Below, one piece after another: positions 7,324 through 15,426 of a stretch of DNA of 16,375 nt (position 1 is the first letter of the stretch; each line of letters starts with the position of its first letter). The notes below the pieces were generated by a model, which had not been told where the DNA came from, did no database searches, and saw nothing but the letters and a program-made list of their open reading frames with translations. Origin of the DNA: Patescibacteria group bacterium. Its GTDB lineage: Bacteria; Patescibacteriota; Minisyncoccia; Phycocordibacterales; PALSA-1337. The stretch covers positions 1 to 16,375 of the forward strand of contig JAMDBV010000008.1 of NCBI GenBank assembly GCA_023487965.1, in the 5' to 3' direction. The position numbers were made by a program, and so were the translations under genes.

Positions 7324-7350
7324 AAAACAGTGCAAACACCGCGCTGTTTT
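7324..7350 (+). terminator. Terminator-like hairpin overlapping the pheS promoter
   Basis: AAAACAGTGC (7324-7333) pairs with GCGCTGTTTT (7341-7350), a 10-bp stem with one T·G pair and a seven-base loop. The 3' arm ends in four T, so it can end transcription of the 6857 gene, and the A-rich 5' arm makes it potentially bidirectional. Its last base is also the T of the pheS extended -10, so the hairpin or a protein bound to this inverted repeat could also affect pheS. Confidence 0.6.
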
Positions 7351-7358
7351 GCTATATT
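7350..7358 (+). promoter_or_regulatory. Extended -10 promoter of pheS
   Basis: TGCTATATT at 7350-7358 is an extended -10. The pheS ATG (7365) follows after six bases, which is where transcription would start, so a leaderless message is predicted. The -35 region is occupied by a hairpin arm and has no good TTGACA match. Confidence 0.5.
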
Positions 7359-7364
7359 TATGCA

Positions 7365-8189
7365 ATGAATGATGAAGAAAAAAAAGGACATCTGCATCCG
7401 ATAACTTCGGTTATACGCGAAATCGCGATGATATTCGATAAGATCGGCTTTTCTGTCGCTCAAGGACCGGAATTAGAAAATGAATTTTATAACTTCGACG
7501 CCCTCAATGTTCCACCGGATCATCCGGCTAGAGATATGCAAGACACATTTTGGGTCAAGCGTGCAAAGGATAACGTTGTTCGGGGAGACCTGGATCCTCG
7601 CCTGCGCCCCACTTCGCTTCGCTACGAGGGGCTTGCGAGGATGACACAACGAAAAAGTATTGATAATCAGAGATTGGTTTTGCGCACGCACACCTCTTCG
7701 GTACAAGTCCGGTTCATGGAGTCTATCAAGGACGATCCGAAACCGTTCAAGATAATCGTACCGGGCAAAGTGTACCGCAATGAGGCGACGGACGTGACTC
7801 ATGAGGCGCAGTTTTACCAGATCGAGGGTTTGTATATCAACGACAAAGTGTCGATCGCGGAACTCAAGTGGACACTCGAATATTTTTTCAAGGAATTTCT
7901 CGGTCCCGAAGCCAAGATCCGATTTCGTCCATCGTATTTCGGTTTCGTCGAACCGGGTGTCGAAGTCATTGTCTGGTGGCAAGATAAGAAGGGTAATGGC
8001 AAATGGTTGGAATTATTCGGAGCCGGTTTGGTACATCCGCATGTGATCCGTTCGTCGGGTCTGGATCCGGACAAGTGGCAGGGCTTTGCATTTGGCGGAG
8101 GTATCGACCGACTTGTAATGCTTCGATACGGCATCGACGATATCAGACATTTGTATTCGGGAGATTTGCGATTGATCAGTCAATTTTAG
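7365..8189 (+). CDS. pheS: Phenylalanine-tRNA ligase alpha subunit, N-terminally short, with an in-frame palindromic insert
   Basis: PheS carries the class II catalytic site that charges tRNA-Phe. The 274-residue protein starts almost at the catalytic core (HLHPITSVIREIAMIF), so the N-terminal coiled coil of about 85-90 residues that grips tRNA in E. coli PheS is absent. Core blocks are FYNFDALNVPPDHPARDMQDTFW, LRTHTSSVQVRFM, motif 2 YRNEATDVTHEAQFYQIEG (R138) and motif 3 FAFGGGIDRLVMLRYGI (R249). Between DTFW and LRTHTS, where the family usually has a short linker, about 20-25 extra residues (D77 to about Q95) are encoded by a palindromic element at 7594-7642. The frame stays open and the flanks are intact, so the protein should be functional. 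A toxin-like gene starts six bases after the stop and pheT follows it. The ATG at 7365 is predicted to be at or near the transcription start. Confidence 0.96.
   Translation: MNDEEKKGHLHPITSVIREIAMIFDKIGFSVAQGPELENEFYNFDALNVPPDHPARDMQDTFWVKRAKDNVVRGDLDPRLRPTSLRYEGLARMTQRKSIDNQRLVLRTHTSSVQVRFMESIKDDPKPFKIIVPGKVYRNEATDVTHEAQFYQIEGLYINDKVSIAELKWTLEYFFKEFLGPEAKIRFRPSYFGFVEPGVEVIVWWQDKKGNGKWLELFGAGLVHPHVIRSSGLDPDKWQGFAFGGGIDRLVMLRYGIDDIRHLYSGDLRLISQF
7594..7642 (+). repeat. Palindromic element inserted in frame within pheS
   Basis: Outer arms ATCCTCGC (7594-7601) and GCGAGGAT (7635-7642) are a perfect 8-bp inverted repeat. Inner arms GCCCC (7606-7610) and GGGGC (7628-7632) add five pairs. The apex has near-repeats CTTCG, CTTCG, CTACG. 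It encodes residues about 77-93 of PheS (DPRLRPTSL and following), in a place where the family has only a short linker. The TGGATCCTCGC...GCGAGGATGACA layout resembles protein-coding palindromic repeats such as the Rickettsia palindromic elements; that comparison is from memory and untested. Confidence 0.7.
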
Positions 8190-8195
8190 AACGTT

Positions 8196-8651
8196 ATGAC
8201 AAGCATCACCATTACAAAAAATAAAAGATTCCCCGAATGGATTGTCCTAAAAGAGAAACTCGATTTATCGATTCACGAATCCCCGCTATTCAACGAGGGT
8301 GAGGTATGGTGGTGTAGTATCGGTGAGAACGTAGGAAGAGAAATAAGCGGGAAAAGCCAGTTATTTTCAAGACCGGTTTTGGTGTTTAGAAAATTGTCCC
8401 GGCAAATGTTTCTAGGAATCCCCACAACTTCACAAATCAGAACTGGGTCGTGGTATGTTCCCGTTCAGTATAACGACAAGCAATATACGGTAGTATTGGC
8501 GCAGATGCGTGTATTCGATACAAAAAGGATGTCAAATAAGATCGGCAAAATTGACTCCGTTAATCTGAATAGGGTTAGAAGTGGGTTTGAGAGTCTGTTC
8601 TTACCAAAAATAATTCCCCCTTTCGGGGGCCGTGGCGAATGCCAAAAGTAA
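8196..8651 (+). CDS. MazF/PemK-like protein between pheS and pheT
   Basis: The protein has 151 residues. From about residue 34 it follows the MazF/PemK growth-inhibitor family: GEVWWCSIGENVGREISG, the Arg-Pro in SRPVLVF (R59-P60), IPTTSQ (T78 at the place of the catalytic threonine) and VVLAQMRVFDTKRM. Both residues associated with RNA cleavage in characterised MazF proteins are thus present. Many CPR genomes encode such proteins annotated as type II toxins. Here no antitoxin is seen on either side: pheS ends six bases upstream and pheT starts 45 bases downstream. It is richer in A+T and AGA/AGG codons than pheS and pheT, which points to insertion into the pheST operon. The last residues (IIPPFGGRGECQK) are encoded by a CCCCC/GGGGG hairpin. 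Being in the pheS transcript, it would be co-expressed with PheS. Toxic activity is inferred only. Confidence 0.8.
   Translation: MTSITITKNKRFPEWIVLKEKLDLSIHESPLFNEGEVWWCSIGENVGREISGKSQLFSRPVLVFRKLSRQMFLGIPTTSQIRTGSWYVPVQYNDKQYTVVLAQMRVFDTKRMSNKIGKIDSVNLNRVRSGFESLFLPKIIPPFGGRGECQK
8616..8629 (+). repeat. CCCCC/GGGGG hairpin at the 3' end of the second MazF-like gene
   Basis: CCCCC (8616-8620) pairs with GGGGG (8625-8629) around TTTC. It is inside the last codons of the gene. The surrounding TTCCCCCT...GGGGG layout echoes the first hairpin at 1637-1662 in the other MazF-like gene. Read on the minus strand it is followed by a T-rich run, so it could end antisense transcription. Confidence 0.5.
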
Positions 8652-8656
8652 CACTA

Positions 8657-8671
8657 TTGTATATTATACAA
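8657..8671. promoter_or_regulatory. 15-base perfect palindrome upstream of pheT
   Basis: TTGTATA (8657-8663), one central T, then TATACAA (8665-8671) form a perfect inverted repeat in an A+T-rich spacer of 45 bases. It overlaps a TATATT (8660-8665) that could be a -10 giving a 25-base leader before the pheT ATG at 8697; TTTAAT at 8688-8693 is another -10-like box but too close to the ATG. It could be an operator for a dimeric regulator or a pheT promoter element. Confidence 0.4.
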
Positions 8672-8696
8672 ATATATTGTCAAGCGATTTAATAAG

Positions 8697-10661
8697 ATGA
8701 AAACATCCTATAAATGGTTACAGAGTTATTTTGATGCGAAATTGCCGGAGCCGGAAGCGCTTTCGGAATTGATCGGCAATCATGCGTTTGAAGTAGAATC
8801 GGTCGAAAAGGTCGGTGACGATACCGTATTTGATATCAAAGTATTGCCGGATCGTGCGCATTACGCCCTATGTCACAGGGGAATAGCCAGAGAGATTCGT
8901 GCAATTACGGGATTGGTCATGAAGGACGAGAAAAGTTCGAGTATCAAAATAACCGATCCGACAACGGTGAATGTCAGTATAGATGATTATCGATTGTGCA
9001 GGCGTTACGTCGCGAGACGTATTTCCGGCGTACAAATAGGCGAAGCGCCACGATGGTTGAAAGAGAGACTAGAAGCGATCGGATCGCGCTCGATAAATAA
9101 TATTGTCGATGCTACCAATTATGTGATGTTTGATATCGGCCAGCCACTGCACGCATTCGACGCGGATAGAACATCTCAAAACATTTACGTTCGTTTAGCC
9201 GGAAATGGCGAAGAGATGGAACTTCTGCCCGAGACTGTCATGGTCGACGGCAAGGCGACTGAGAAAGAGAGGAAAATCACCCTAGACCAGAGCAATTTGG
9301 TAATAGCCGACGATGGTGGCGCGATAGCGTTGGCGGGTGTCAAGGGGGGTCGTAAAGCCGAGATCAATTCCGGGACGAAAAATATAATCATAGAATCAGC
9401 CAATTTTGATCCGGTTTCTATTCGTCGGACTTCGACGCGCATGGGCATACGCAACGATTCGTCAAAGAGGTTCGAGAACGAGATAATTCCGGAGCTTGCC
9501 GGTGAAGCCATGGACAGGATAACACAGCTTATCGTCGATATGTGTCCTGATGCCAAGATCAGTAATATTACCGATCAAAAATACAAAGAGACAAGGACAA
9601 GAAACATTTCGGTGCACCTTGCGTTTATAAACGAGAGGATCGGAGAAAATATAGACAGAAACACGGCGCGTGATCTGCTCGAAAGGGTCGGTTGCGACAT
9701 CGTTGAGCGAGATCATGAATTTTTGGTTACGCCTCCGATCGACCGTCTGGATATGAATATTCCGGAAGACGTTGTCGACGAGGTCGCGCGTCTTTATGGC
9801 TACGATATCATATCCGGTATGGAACCGGCGGCGCTTCGGCAAAAGACACCGGTCGACAAAACCTTTTATCTTTCCGAAAAGTTCAAAAATATCTTGAATT
9901 CGCTCGGTTACAACGAAACACTTCTGTATTCTTTGGTACCGAAAGGATCCTTTGTCATCGAATACCCTTTGGCGAGTGATAAGTCGGCGTTGAGAGAAAG
10001 TATTATTCCGGAAATGTCGGGAATACTCGTCACGAATGCCCGGAACGCGGAATTGCTGGGTCTGGACATGATAAAAATATTTGAAATCGGTAAAGTGTTT
10101 CCATCGACCGGCGAAAAGACTTCACTCGCTATAGGTATTACGATAGTCAAAAAGCGCAAAGGTATAAATGCCGAGAGTGAAGTGAAGATTATCATCGATA
10201 GATTATCGAAGGACTTTCCCATAGGAGCCGGTGATATCACATACAAAAAGGTCGATCCAATGACGATGCTGGCTGAAATCGATTTTGACAATGTGGTGAA
10301 CAAAATACATGAGGTCGGCGCTGTTTCAGATCTAGATTTTGCCGTTCTGCCGGAAGACAAGCGCTACGTACCTTTTTCTCAATACCCGTTTATCGGCCGA
10401 GACGTTGCCGTATTTGTTCCCGAGAATGTGACTGCAGAAAATGTCTGGCAGGTGATAGAGAGCGGGTTGAAAAAATCAAATACCTTGTCGCTCGTCGCAA
10501 AGCACGCACTATTCGATATCTTCAAGAAAGATGCAATGACTTCATACGCATTTCGCATCATATTCCAGGCCAGTGATAGGACTTTGACTGACGATGAGGT
10601 CAACCGTGCGACGGAGGCTATATATTCAGCCCTAAAAGAGAAGAATTGGCAGATACGATAG
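8697..10661 (+). CDS. pheT: Phenylalanine-tRNA ligase beta subunit lacking the EMAP-like tRNA-binding domain
   Basis: PheT pairs with PheS in a heterotetramer and carries editing and tRNA-binding parts. The protein has 654 residues, compared with about 795 in E. coli. The N-terminal B1 part (MKTSYKWLQSYFDAKLPEP) runs directly into FDIKVLPDRAHYALCHRGIAREI, so the EMAP/OB-fold tRNA-binding domain normally inserted there (about 110 residues) is missing. The B3/B4 editing region is present (RRYVARRISGV, INNIVDATNYVMFDIGQPLHAFD, IALAGVKGG). B5 is at about 303-375, ending RLYGYDIISGM. The catalytic-like B6/B7 region follows (FKNILNSLGYNETLLYSLV). The C-terminal FDX-ACB anticodon-binding domain is complete (SQYPFIGRDVAVFV to the end). 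No Shine-Dalgarno sequence is visible. A MazF-like gene separates it from pheS. Confidence 0.96.
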   Translation: MKTSYKWLQSYFDAKLPEPEALSELIGNHAFEVESVEKVGDDTVFDIKVLPDRAHYALCHRGIAREIRAITGLVMKDEKSSSIKITDPTTVNVSIDDYRLCRRYVARRISGVQIGEAPRWLKERLEAIGSRSINNIVDATNYVMFDIGQPLHAFDADRTSQNIYVRLAGNGEEMELLPETVMVDGKATEKERKITLDQSNLVIADDGGAIALAGVKGGRKAEINSGTKNIIIESANFDPVSIRRTSTRMGIRNDSSKRFENEIIPELAGEAMDRITQLIVDMCPDAKISNITDQKYKETRTRNISVHLAFINERIGENIDRNTARDLLERVGCDIVERDHEFLVTPPIDRLDMNIPEDVVDEVARLYGYDIISGMEPAALRQKTPVDKTFYLSEKFKNILNSLGYNETLLYSLVPKGSFVIEYPLASDKSALRESIIPEMSGILVTNARNAELLGLDMIKIFEIGKVFPSTGEKTSLAIGITIVKKRKGINAESEVKIIIDRLSKDFPIGAGDITYKKVDPMTMLAEIDFDNVVNKIHEVGAVSDLDFAVLPEDKRYVPFSQYPFIGRDVAVFVPENVTAENVWQVIESGLKKSNTLSLVAKHALFDIFKKDAMTSYAFRIIFQASDRTLTDDEVNRATEAIYSALKEKNWQIR

Positions 10662-10697
10662 CTGTTTGCAAGGTCGGATCTCGGCATAATATTTGCG

Positions 10698-10726
10698 TTG
10701 AATTACCGGTCGGAATCTGCTATAAT
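10698..10726 (+). promoter_or_regulatory. Promoter of gyrB
   Basis: TTGAAT (10698-10703), a 17-base spacer and a perfect TATAAT (10721-10726) preceded by TGC make this the best full promoter in the window. The transcript would start near 10733, leaving about 33 bases before the gyrB ATG. That leader has no Shine-Dalgarno sequence close to the start. Confidence 0.85.
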
Positions 10727-10750
10727 GTAGTCACAAATATGGCGGGATAA

Positions 10751-12847
<2,097 letters not shown>

Positions 12848-12879
12848 AGCGAATACGTCTGTCTTTGACGAGTGCACGA

Positions 12880-12915
12880 AATACGACATCTGTACCGTCG
12901 GATGTTTTTCGTATT
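12880..12915 (+). terminator. Terminator-like inverted repeat after gyrB
   Basis: AATACG (12880-12885) and CATC (12887-12890) pair with GATG (12901-12904) and CGTATT (12910-12915), with a 10-base loop and a five-T run (12905-12909) on the 3' side. The simpler form is ACATC/GATGT followed by TTTT. It ends two bases before the DoxX extended -10. The stem is imperfect, so termination strength is uncertain. Confidence 0.4.
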
Positions 12916-12916
12916 G

Positions 12917-12925
12917 TGATACAAT
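12917..12925 (+). promoter_or_regulatory. Extended -10 promoter of the DoxX-like gene
   Basis: TGATACAAT at 12917-12925 is an extended -10. No -35 is recognisable at the expected distance. Transcription would begin near 12932, about 22 bases before the ATG at 12954. Confidence 0.6.
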
Positions 12926-12953
12926 ATTGCCATATCAGTCCTAATGCAAAAAT

Positions 12954-13499
12954 ATGGCAAAGAAAAATGAAATAATAATCGAAGAGAATCCTGTCAGTCA
13001 TTTTCTCTTCAACAATACGCGCTCGGCCGCATTCTGGCTCATCGCCCGATTGTATCTCGGTTATGAATGGCTGATCGCCGGCTGGGAAAAGGTAACCAAT
13101 CCGGCTTGGGTTGGCAGTGATGCTGGCTCGGCTATATCCGGATTCTTGAACGGCGCATTGGCAAAGACTGCGGGTGCCCATCCTGATGTTCAAGGTTGGT
13201 ATGCGGCGTTCATAAAGAGCATGGTTTTGCCACACGCGACATTGTGGTCGCATCTTGTCGCGTACGGAGAATTACTGGTCGGTATCGCGCTTATCATCGG
13301 CGCGTTCACCGGTATAGCGGCGTTTTTCGGTCTGTTTATGAACCTGAATTATATGCTGGCCGGTACAGTCAGTACCAATCCGATATTATTTACGATCGCC
13401 ATCGGGATCGTCTTGGCGTGGAAAGTATCAGGATATTGGGGACTGGATAGGTATCTTATTCCGGCGTTAGGTACGCCGTGGCGCGGAAAAACCACATAA
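12954..13499 (+). CDS. DoxX family membrane protein
   Basis: The 181-residue protein resembles the DoxX/DoxD family, small four-helix membrane proteins linked in some organisms to thiosulfate:quinone oxidoreductase or to redox and oxidative-stress complexes. Visible signs are the first hydrophobic segment with RLYLGYEWLIAGWEKV (residues about 31-46, the family's R-x-x-L-G-x-x-W-x-x-x-G-x-x-K block), a soluble loop at about 50-90, then three further hydrophobic segments: YGELLVGIALIIGAFTGI (about 102-120), AFFGLFMNLNYMLAG (about 122-137) and ILFTIAIGIVLAWKVSGYWGLDRYL. The ATG at 12954 has no Shine-Dalgarno sequence. Thioredoxin lies downstream with its own promoter. The family call is good, but no substrate can be given. 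Confidence 0.85.
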   Translation: MAKKNEIIIEENPVSHFLFNNTRSAAFWLIARLYLGYEWLIAGWEKVTNPAWVGSDAGSAISGFLNGALAKTAGAHPDVQGWYAAFIKSMVLPHATLWSHLVAYGELLVGIALIIGAFTGIAAFFGLFMNLNYMLAGTVSTNPILFTIAIGIVLAWKVSGYWGLDRYLIPALGTPWRGKTT

Positions 13500-13512
13500 A
13501 TACCTGTCAACA

Positions 13513-13541
13513 TTGACCGGAATCACGCAAGGATATATATT
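13513..13541 (+). promoter_or_regulatory. Promoter of trxA
   Basis: TTGACC (13513-13518), exactly 17 bases, then TATATT (13536-13541). Each box matches the consensus at five of six positions. This is the one clear promoter here that has no TGn extension. The transcript would start near 13548, about 30 bases before the ATG. Confidence 0.7.
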
Positions 13542-13577
13542 TATATTCCTCATTACCAGCTATAAACAAAAAATAAT

Positions 13578-13907
13578 ATGTCAAAAGTAATAAATTCAGG
13601 TCAAAGTGACTTCGATCAGGTCGTTATCAAATCGGATCTACCGGTCTTGGTGGATTTTTGGGCACCGTGGTGTGGACCGTGCCGGGCGATGGCGCCGGTA
13701 TTGGACGAATTGTCAGACGAAATGGCCGATAAACTCAAAGTTGTCAAAGTGGATGTTGACAATGCTGAAAATCAAGAACTTGGCGCGAAATACGAGATAA
13801 GGAGCATACCGAATATGAAACTTTTCAAGAATGGGGAAGTTATTCATGAATTGGTTGGAATGATGCCGCTCGGCGCGCTCAAGGCGGAGATCGAGGGCAA
13901 AATATAG
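13578..13907 (+). CDS. trxA: Thioredoxin
   Basis: The 109-residue protein has the normal thioredoxin length. It reduces disulfides in cytoplasmic proteins. The active site is WCGPC with C32 and C35, matching E. coli numbering exactly. Around it are the family blocks DFDQVVIKSDLPVLVDFWAPW, VVKVDVDNAENQELGAKYEI and the cis-proline loop RSIPNMKLFKNGEV. There is no signal peptide. It follows the DoxX-like gene with a separate promoter; the pair suggests linked redox work but no direct link can be shown. The reductase is not in this window. Confidence 0.97.
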   Translation: MSKVINSGQSDFDQVVIKSDLPVLVDFWAPWCGPCRAMAPVLDELSDEMADKLKVVKVDVDNAENQELGAKYEIRSIPNMKLFKNGEVIHELVGMMPLGALKAEIEGKI

Positions 13908-13938
13908 GACATTATTCACAGTGTACGAATGAGAGCTG

Positions 13939-13947
13939 TGATACAAT
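13939..13947 (+). promoter_or_regulatory. Extended -10 promoter of the receiver-pilT operon
   Basis: TGATACAAT at 13939-13947 is identical to the nonamer upstream of the DoxX-like gene and tsf. The receiver ATG (13954) follows after six bases, so the transcript would begin at about the start codon. CACAG/CTGTG arms (13917-13921 and 13936-13940) surround it upstream; the right arm overlaps the TG. Confidence 0.6.
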
Positions 13948-13953
13948 TTAGGC

Positions 13954-14352
13954 ATGGATCAGAATAAAACCAAAAAAGTTCTATTCGTTGATGATGACAA
14001 ATTTCTTTTGGACATGTATTCGGTCAAGTTCACCAAGGCCGGATACGAAGTCAAAGCGGCAGACTCCACAGAACTGGCTCTCAAAATATTGCGGGACGGA
14101 TATGTCCCGGACATCATTCTGGCCGATATAGTCATGCCGGGTTCCGACGGTCTGCAATTCGTAAACAGTGTTCGCAAAGAGAAACTGGCGGCGGACGCGG
14201 CATTTATCATGCTGACCAATCAGGGCGAAACGGCCGATATCGAGCAGGCACGCAAGCTCGGTGTTTCGAGTTATATAGTTAAAGCCACAACTGTACCTTC
14301 CGATGTCCTGGGCGAGGTCGAAAAAGTCTTATCAAACCATAAAACATCATAA
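13954..14352 (+). CDS. Stand-alone CheY-like response regulator receiver
   Basis: The 132-residue protein is a single receiver domain with no output domain. Acidic residues D13-D15 (VDDDK) coordinate the metal, D58 in LADIVMPGSDG is the phospho-acceptor, T88 (MLTNQGE) and K110 (IVKATT) complete the switch. The residue after the lysine is Ala instead of the usual Pro. It lies three bases upstream of pilT and should be translated with it, so it probably signals to the type IV pilus motors, as PilG/PilH-type receivers do. No histidine kinase is in the window. A leaderless start is predicted from the promoter spacing. Confidence 0.92.
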   Translation: MDQNKTKKVLFVDDDKFLLDMYSVKFTKAGYEVKAADSTELALKILRDGYVPDIILADIVMPGSDGLQFVNSVRKEKLAADAAFIMLTNQGETADIEQARKLGVSSYIVKATTVPSDVLGEVEKVLSNHKTS

Positions 14353-14355
14353 TAC

Positions 14356-15414
14356 ATGGATTACAAAAAAGAGATCGAAGAGCTTGTCAATCTGATTTTA
14401 AAAGAGAATGCATCGGATCTTCATTTGGCTACAGGCCGAACGCCTATTATCCGTGTTTCCGGTAATCTGATACCCCTGGTAAAAAAGCCGGTAATAACGG
14501 AGAAGGACATGCAGGGTTATATTAACGCTCTTCTCACCGAGGCCAATAAGACGATTCTGGAAAATGACAAGGACGTCGATTTCTCCTATAGTCTGGCGCA
14601 TGCGCGTTTTCGAGGCAATGCCTATTATCGACAAGGTGCTCTCTCTATCGCTTTGCGTCTTATCCCAAAATCAATACGCACACTTTCCGAACTCAACCTG
14701 CCGCCGATTCTCGAGACATTTACCAGAAAGCCGCAAGGATTTTTCTTGGTCGTGGGCCCGATAGGACAAGGCAAAACCACTACATTGGCGTCGCTCATCG
14801 AGATTATCAATCAGACACGCACGGAGCATATTTTGACCATTGAAGACCCTATCGAATATCTTTTCGAATCAAAGAAATCAATCATCGATCAGCGGGAAGT
14901 AAGATTGGATACGCCGGATTTCAAAGACGCTCTTACCGCCATGTTCCGTGAAGACATAGACGTATGTATGGTGGGTGAAATGAGAGATGTCGAAACAGTG
15001 AGTACGGCGGTAACCGCCGCCGAGACAGGCCACCTGATCTTCTCGACATTACATACAAACAATGCCAGTCAGACGATCAACCGTATTATCGATTCATTCA
15101 TGTCTACACAGCAAGATCAGATCCGCATACAACTCGCGGGATCATTGACCGGCATATTCTCGCAGAGACTCATACCGAGAATTTCCGGCGGACTTATTCC
15201 CGCCTATGAATTGCTCATAAACAACAATGCGGTTTCAAATCTGATACGTGAAAGACGTGTGCATGAGATCCAGACGGTTATCGAAACGAGTTCTCAGGAG
15301 GGTATGATAGACATGAATCGGTCATTGGCAGAATTGGTACGGGCGGGAGAGATTACGGTGGAAAGCGCTTATATGAATTCTTCCAATCCGAAAACATTGG
15401 AACGTCTGCTATAA
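14356..15414 (+). CDS. pilT: Type IV pilus retraction ATPase PilT
   Basis: PilT is the hexameric motor that depolymerises the pilus, powering twitching and DNA uptake. The 352-residue length is typical. The N-terminal domain has NLILKENASDLHLATGRTPIIRVSG (PAS-like PilT start). The ATPase core has Walker A GPIGQGKTT (134-142, K140; the usual form is GPTGSGKST), the Asp box TIEDPIEYLF, Walker B with FREDIDVCMVGEMRD (PilT usually has REDPDV), and the His box STLHTNNASQTINRIID. The C-terminus has NNAVSNLIRE, close to the PilT signature AIRNLIRE, which separates it from PilB. It sits in an operon after the receiver and before pilC. An extended -10 for pilC overlaps its last codons. No pilB is in the window. 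Confidence 0.95.
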   Translation: MDYKKEIEELVNLILKENASDLHLATGRTPIIRVSGNLIPLVKKPVITEKDMQGYINALLTEANKTILENDKDVDFSYSLAHARFRGNAYYRQGALSIALRLIPKSIRTLSELNLPPILETFTRKPQGFFLVVGPIGQGKTTTLASLIEIINQTRTEHILTIEDPIEYLFESKKSIIDQREVRLDTPDFKDALTAMFREDIDVCMVGEMRDVETVSTAVTAAETGHLIFSTLHTNNASQTINRIIDSFMSTQQDQIRIQLAGSLTGIFSQRLIPRISGGLIPAYELLINNNAVSNLIRERRVHEIQTVIETSSQEGMIDMNRSLAELVRAGEITVESAYMNSSNPKTLERLL

Positions 15415-15415
15415 T
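15407..15415 (+). promoter_or_regulatory. Internal extended -10 promoter before pilC
   Basis: TGCTATAAT at 15407-15415 contains the pilT stop codon. The pilC ATG (15427) is 11 bases further. This could allow pilC to be expressed separately from pilT. No -35 is clear, and the motif is within coding sequence, so chance is possible. Confidence 0.4.
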
Positions 15416-15426
15416 TCACCAAAAAT

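Noticed and set aside
7365-8189. pheS as a broken gene because of the insert
   Set aside because: The frame is open, and motif 2 and motif 3 are intact, so it is probably functional.
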